From CAZXSK01 sp964642855 (GTDB taxonomy: Bacteria; Planctomycetota; Phycisphaerae; SM23-33), in assembly GCA_964642855.1 (NCBI GenBank), contig CAZXSK010000102.1, forward strand, positions 1-7,598: a stretch of 7,598 bases of DNA, in the 5' to 3' direction. Below, piece after piece: positions 5,711 to 7,598 of this stretch (position 1 is its first letter; the number at the start of each line of letters is the position of its first letter). The notes beneath the pieces were generated by a model. The model was not told the origin of the DNA, made no database searches, and saw only the letters and a list, made by a program, of their open reading frames with translations. The translations under genes and the position numbers were made by a program.

Positions 5711-6727
5711 TCAGCCTCCCAGCAGCCCGGCTGCGTCGTCCAAGGCGTCCAGGGCGGATGCGTCACACTGGCGGGCGGCAGCCAGGTGATCGCACGCCTT
5801 CTCCCGCGCGGCTTCGTCGGGCACCTGCGTCTCCGTCGGGCCATGGAAGGGGAACAGTTCGGCCACCTTCTGGAGGTGCTCTGCACAGTCCGCGAACGCC
5901 TCCGATGCCCGATGCAGCGGATCCGTCGCCGGTTCGACCTCTTCCACCAGCCGGGCGATGAAGTCTCGCGCGAGCGTTCTCGCTGTCGACCAGCACTGGG
6001 CGTTGTAGGCATTACCGAAGGCGCTGAACTGCTTGCTGTCGTACACCTTGCCCCGAAGCGCCTCCTGCCAGCGGTCGTAGGCGTCGAGTCCGGAGCTGTA
6101 GCGATTCTCCTGGATCCGCCAGCGCATGGTTTCGATGGCCTGGTAGATTGCCCCTGCATCGGCGGCTCCGGGCACGCTCATCGGCGTGGGCATCGCCAGC
6201 ACCGTCACGCCCCCCGGGGCCATCAGAGCATCGTAGGCGATCGTTCGCGCCTTTCCGCCTTTCGGGCAACCCACGTACACGTACTGGTCGCCATGCACGC
6301 CCACCGCCACGGCAAACTCGGGTACGGGCGCGCCCCAGATCACGCAAGGCCGGCCAGCTTCGGTCTCCCGACGGACCAGTTCCAGGGCGTATCGGCATTG
6401 GGCTTCGGTTTCGTCGGTCTTGGCGTCGCGCCTGTAGCACTCGCCGTTGTACATCATCGTCGACCGCCCCAATGCACGCGGGCCGGACTGCAGATGCCAC
6501 CACGACAGCACCGTAGGCCCCGACGGACACATCCCCTCGTGTATCGTCAGGTGGAAGGCATACCCGCTGTACCCCGCGACGTCGACGTGGTCGCACTCCA
6601 CGCCCAAAGCCTTCAGGCACGCCGTTGTCGCGCTGACCCACGAAAGCCAGCACGGCTTCCAGTTGACGTCGATCGGTGTCGGAACGCGGACGGACTTCTT
6701 GCCCGTGGTGGTCTTCTGCCTGGCCAT
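5711..6727 (-). CDS. Protein of unknown function, resembles C39-like/BtrH N-terminal domain proteins
   Basis: This 338-aa protein is predicted to be soluble: I see no signal peptide or membrane span. I cannot name it with certainty. Its layout recalls proteins with a butirosin BtrH N-terminal-like domain of papain/C39-like fold. It has KPCWLSWVSATTACLKALG (25-43) with a cysteine at the expected nucleophile place (C26), GYSGYAF (52-58), GRPCVIWG (125-132) and the hairpin EFAVAVGVHGDQYVYVG (137-153). The helical C-terminal half includes SSGLDAYDRWQEAL (211-224). In C39-like enzymes the hairpin begins with a catalytic histidine; here that place seems to be E137, so peptidase activity is doubtful. 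I preferred the second in-frame ATG because AAAGGA lies six bases before it; the first ATG, 45 bases upstream, has no such site. It is followed at a distance by the divergent-looking repeats before the DUF457 gene and is probably its own unit. The family assignment is tentative. Confidence 0.6.
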   Translation of the reverse strand: MARQKTTTGKKSVRVPTPIDVNWKPCWLSWVSATTACLKALGVECDHVDVAGYSGYAFHLTIHEGMCPSGPTVLSWWHLQSGPRALGRSTMMYNGECYRRDAKTDETEAQCRYALELVRRETEAGRPCVIWGAPVPEFAVAVGVHGDQYVYVGCPKGGKARTIAYDALMAPGGVTVLAMPTPMSVPGAADAGAIYQAIETMRWRIQENRYSSGLDAYDRWQEALRGKVYDSKQFSAFGNAYNAQCWSTARTLARDFIARLVEEVEPATDPLHRASEAFADCAEHLQKVAELFPFHGPTETQVPDEAAREKACDHLAAARQCDASALDALDDAAGLLGG

Positions 6728-6865
6728 GTGTCGTCCTTTCCCGGCGAGTTGCCGATGCGCATGGTGGGTCAAGATTTATTCTGTCCGAACAAGGATCATA
6801 CGCAAAGCGAAATCCGGGGACACAGCCTGACCGTCCTCCCCCGGCCTGGCCGGACGTCCTTTGCC
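6728..6865. other. Intergenic region with a GGGGACA-type repeat-like sequence
   Basis: These 138 bases separate two minus-strand genes. The ribosome binding site of the left gene (AAAGGA, complement of 6734-6739) is at one end. In the middle, CGAAATCCGGGGACACAG (6808-6825) faces TTATTCTGTCC (6776-6786) in inverted orientation; this wording resembles short dispersed repeats that I recall from GC-rich bacterial genomes. Next to the pseudopilin stop, CCGGCCTGGCCGG (6841-6853) is a near-perfect palindrome that may cap the transcript. A minus-strand TATGAT (complement of 6795-6800) could be a -10 element for the left gene, but no -35 fits. Confidence 0.35.
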
Positions 6866-7598
6866 CTATGGCACGTCCAGGGGATTGAAGATCCGGAACG
6901 GGATATCCCCGGCATTGAGGTCCCGGACCTCCGCGTGGCCGTCACAGAAAATCAGGCTCGTCTTCCCGCCATGCCGACGGTCCTTGGCGTGGATCATTCG
7001 AGGCTTGTCGTTCTCCTGGCCTTTCTTATTGAACGTGAAGTGATTCGGCCGGAATACGTCGTAAGCGTAGAACTGCTTGTCGGGCTTGAGAACGTCGAAA
7101 TTCCCCTCCGCGATGTACATCAGCGAACCGACCGGTTGGGGCATGTCGCTCATCTGCGACGCGCCGCCGTACGTATACTGCCCGCGCTTGCGGAACCGGT
7201 CGTAGTCCAGCCCGTTGATCACGTAATGCAGCGCATACCCGTCCTTGCGAACCGCAGGGCAGCGGAAGACCTCCATCTGCATCACCAGTTTCGTCAGGTA
7301 GGCCTCGTCCCAGTGCCTGCTGTGCGGGGTTACCTCCGGGCCGCCCATGTACGACGAGTACATCGCCGCCCACAACTCGTGCCCGGGCAGCTTCTGGTTC
7401 ACCGACGAATCCCGCATCAGAAACCCGTTGTTCCGGCTGGCGTATAGATATGCCGCCCGTCCGATGGCGTGCTGGTTCGTCGAGCAGCGCATCAGCCTGG
7501 CCATATCCTTGGCCTTGGCCAGTGACGGCAGCAGAATGCTCACCAGCAGCGCGATGATCGCGATAACCACCAGCAGTTCGATCAGCGTGAAGCCGGGG
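6866..7598 (-). CDS. Prepilin-like protein with H-x9-DG C-terminal motif (start lies beyond the right edge)
   Basis: The visible 244 codons begin in the middle of a type IV prepilin signal: PGFTLIELLVVIAIIALLV reads through to the edge, with the glycine before F as the expected processing point for prepilin peptidase. The hydrophobic helix continues into SILLPSLAKAKDMARLMRC. Further on are FRCPA, typical of the cysteine-containing loop of these proteins, and near the C-terminus RHGGKTSLIFCDGH, which contains exactly H-x9-DG, the motif associated with prepilin-type processing in planctomycetes and related phyla. Such proteins are found in many copies per genome and are thought to be exported to the cell surface or periplasm by a type II secretion/pilus-like system; their individual roles are unknown. 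The methionine-like start at 7570 is only an internal GTG. The few codons before the signal glycine and the start codon lie outside the window. Confidence 0.92.
   Translation of the reverse strand, partial: PGFTLIELLVVIAIIALLVSILLPSLAKAKDMARLMRCSTNQHAIGRAAYLYASRNNGFLMRDSSVNQKLPGHELWAAMYSSYMGGPEVTPHSRHWDEAYLTKLVMQMEVFRCPAVRKDGYALHYVINGLDYDRFRKRGQYTYGGASQMSDMPQPVGSLMYIAEGNFDVLKPDKQFYAYDVFRPNHFTFNKKGQENDKPRMIHAKDRRHGGKTSLIFCDGHAEVRDLNAGDIPFRIFNPLDVP

Noticed and set aside
6728..6772. Earlier in-frame ATG for the C39/BtrH-like gene, adding 15 residues
   Set aside because: It lacks a ribosome binding site, whereas the later ATG has AAAGGA six bases upstream.
5648..7447. A 599-codon open frame on the plus strand across the C39/BtrH-like and pseudopilin genes
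   Set aside because: It runs antisense through two genes and the gap between them. The minus-strand pseudopilin has diagnostic motifs and the other gene has a good ribosome binding site, so the plus-strand frame is a shadow.

Overview
The window reads as a 7.6 kb chromosomal piece of a GC-rich bacterium, most likely a planctomycete, perhaps of the Phycisphaerae. The main support is the partial gene at the right edge, which has a type IV pilin-like N-terminus and a C-terminal H-x9-DG motif; such proteins are very abundant in Planctomycetota and relatives. The taxonomic call is an inference. All genes are intact where complete, and I see no frameshift, tRNA, rRNA, CRISPR array or insertion sequence.

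Left part (1-2771, minus strand): three consecutive genes in the order hoxF-hoxU-hoxY encode the diaphorase half and the start of the small hydrogenase subunit of a cytoplasmic NAD(H)-linked bidirectional [NiFe] hydrogenase (group 3d type). HoxF is the NuoE-NuoF fusion that carries FMN and the NAD(H) site, HoxU is the NuoG-like Fe-S subunit, and HoxY carries the proximal cluster. The large catalytic subunit hoxH would be expected just beyond base 1. The genes are 12-19 bp apart and form one operon.

Centre (2772-3460): a 689-bp divergent intergenic region without a credible gene. It holds two 18-bp palindromes that match the operator of Rex, the NADH/NAD+ sensing repressor: TTGTGAAAGTTTTCACAA and TCGTGAAAATTTTCACGA, with centres 204 bp apart. 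This suggests that the hydrogenase operon is switched on when NADH accumulates, which would fit a role in dumping reductant as H2. On the other strand, a consensus-like promoter (TTGACA, 17 bp, CACAAT) lies so that transcription would begin on the A of the DUF58 start codon, suggesting a leaderless mRNA.

Right part: a DUF58/von Willebrand A-like protein (3461-4360, plus strand) converges with a DUF457/YdjM-like membrane protein (4418-5518, minus strand). Further right, on the minus strand, are a protein of uncertain function that resembles the C39-like/BtrH N-terminal fold but seems to lack a catalytic histidine (5711-6727), and the partial pseudopilin-like protein (6866-7598). These genes look like separate transcription units with no visible functional link to the hydrogenase.
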